A stretch of DNA of 5,741 bases from Kordiimonadaceae bacterium (GTDB lineage Bacteria > Pseudomonadota > Alphaproteobacteria > Sphingomonadales > Emcibacteraceae). Below, in pieces: positions 4,917 to 5,741 of the stretch. The stretch is taken from the NCBI GenBank assembly GCA_018699075.1, contig JABIPV010000063.1:1-5741 (forward strand). The letters run 5' to 3'. Numbering within the stretch: the stretch's first letter is position 1; every line of letters starts with the position of its first letter. The translations under genes and the position numbers were made by a program. The notes beneath the pieces were generated by a model. The model was given only the letters and a program-made list of their open reading frames with translations. It made no database searches and was not told the DNA's origin.

Positions 4917-5741
4917 ATGACCGTATCCCCCTTTGGATCGACAATATATAAAGGCTTATTTTCTGATGAAGAAATAAGTTCATTATTCACTGATCAAGCG
5001 CATATTAAATCATTGATAAAGGTGGAAATGGCTCTTGCAAAAGTTCAAGGCGAGCAAAACATCATTCCCGCTGAAGCTTCCGAGAACATAACCAGCGTTT
5101 TAAATGATCTGAGTATAAAACCCGAAGAATTAACAGACGGCACGACAAAAGACGGCGTTGTTGTTCCAACATTGGTTAAAAAACTTAGGGAAGCAGTCGG
5201 CGGCGATAACGCCAGTTACATTCATTACGGTGTGACCAGTCAGGATATCATTGATACGGCGCTGGTACTTCAAATAAAATCAGTTATTGATATTTATGAA
5301 AAACGCATTTCAGATATTTGCAAGTCATTAGCCACCCTTGCCGATGTTCACCGCGGGACAATCATGGCTGCACGCACAAGGTCACAAATTTCAACCCCGA
5401 CAACATTTGGCTTAAAAGCAGCGAATTGGTTGATGCCTTTGATACGCCACCAACAAAGATTATCAGAATTAAAAGGGCGCCTCTTAATCCTCTCCCTCGG
5501 CGGAGCGTCGGGGACGCTATCGGCTATAAATGATGAAGAAGCAATCTTAACGGCAAAAGGATTAAAAGAAGAACTGGGATTAGATTTGCCGCCATTACCA
5601 TGGCATAATCAACGCGACAATATTGGCGAGCTATCGTCATTTTGTGCACTGCTGACCGGATCAATCGCAAAAATCGCCAGCGATATTATATTCTTAAGCG
5701 CCTCAGGCATTAATGAACTTAGCATAACAGGCGGCGGTGCA
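4917..5741 (+). CDS. pcaB: 3-carboxy-cis,cis-muconate cycloisomerase, 3' end cut by window edge
   Basis: PcaB converts 3-carboxy-cis,cis-muconate to gamma-carboxymuconolactone, the step after PcaHG. It belongs to the fumarase/argininosuccinate lyase/adenylosuccinate lyase superfamily. The frame is open from the ATG, with TAAGGA at 6 bases upstream, to the window edge: 275 residues out of an expected 350-450. Visible hallmarks are the first superfamily region YIHYGVTSQDIIDTAL (101-116), the second region ARTRSQISTPTTFGLKAANW (152-171), LGGASGTLSA (194-203) and the run-up SGINELSITGGGA (263-275). The window stops exactly before the expected GSS-x-MP-x-K-x-NP signature loop holding the catalytic Ser, so that part cannot be checked. 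It is the last visible gene of the pcaDCHGB operon. Confidence 0.93.
   Translation, partial: MTVSPFGSTIYKGLFSDEEISSLFTDQAHIKSLIKVEMALAKVQGEQNIIPAEASENITSVLNDLSIKPEELTDGTTKDGVVVPTLVKKLREAVGGDNASYIHYGVTSQDIIDTALVLQIKSVIDIYEKRISDICKSLATLADVHRGTIMAARTRSQISTPTTFGLKAANWLMPLIRHQQRLSELKGRLLILSLGGASGTLSAINDEEAILTAKGLKEELGLDLPPLPWHNQRDNIGELSSFCALLTGSIAKIASDIIFLSASGINELSITGGGA

Noticed and set aside
4739..4990. Minus-strand open frame of 83 codons across the pcaG-pcaB junction
   Set aside because: It is antisense to two well-supported genes, with no ribosome site or recognisable protein character.
5318..5533. Plus-strand open frame of 71 codons inside pcaB
   Set aside because: It is an alternative frame of pcaB, whose own frame is continuous and matches the superfamily motifs here.

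Overview
The window carries a protocatechuate (beta-ketoadipate pathway) catabolic operon in the order pcaD-pcaC-pcaH-pcaG-pcaB, running rightward from 2391 and leaving the window inside pcaB. Divergent to it is a Rieske non-heme iron ring oxygenase (2249 to 927). Further left, in the same direction as the oxygenase, is a DUF3047 secreted protein that leaves the window at base 1. The pcaDCHGB order with overlapping genes is the arrangement known from alphaproteobacteria such as Agrobacterium and Sinorhizobium. The AT-leaning base composition suggests a low-GC alphaproteobacterium rather than a typical rhizobium. This placement is inferred from gene order and protein character, not from a marker gene.

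Layout: 1-572 (minus) is a DUF3047 protein with a signal peptide, cut at its 3' end. 573-926 is an intergenic stretch with a cluster of short palindromes and, next to the oxygenase stop, a 35-codon in-frame open stretch that looks like protein-coding remnant. 927-2249 (minus) is an intact 440-residue Rieske oxygenase of the phthalate 4,5-dioxygenase type. 2250-2390 is a 141-base divergent promoter region with a perfect 7+7 inverted repeat. 2391-5741 (plus) holds pcaD, pcaC, pcaH, pcaG and the 5' part of pcaB. They are packed with an 8-nt overlap, a 4-nt overlap, a 2-nt gap and a 13-nt gap, so they almost certainly form one transcript with coupled translation.

How the genes work together: PcaHG cleaves the ring of protocatechuate to 3-carboxy-cis,cis-muconate. 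PcaB cycloisomerises this to gamma-carboxymuconolactone, PcaC decarboxylates that to the enol-lactone, and PcaD hydrolyses the enol-lactone to beta-ketoadipate. The divergent Rieske oxygenase occupies the place where the LysR-type regulator pcaQ often sits. It is a plausible upstream enzyme making protocatechuate, or a direct precursor, from an aromatic acid or ether. No reductase partner, transporter, regulator or pcaIJ/pcaF is present in the window.

The clearest oddity is a 15-bp tandem repeat (four units) in the first codons of pcaH, giving a repeated His-Lys-Ile-Asp-Thr N-terminus ahead of an otherwise normal catalytic subunit. No wholly new system is evident: this is a recognisable catabolic cluster with some unusual local features.
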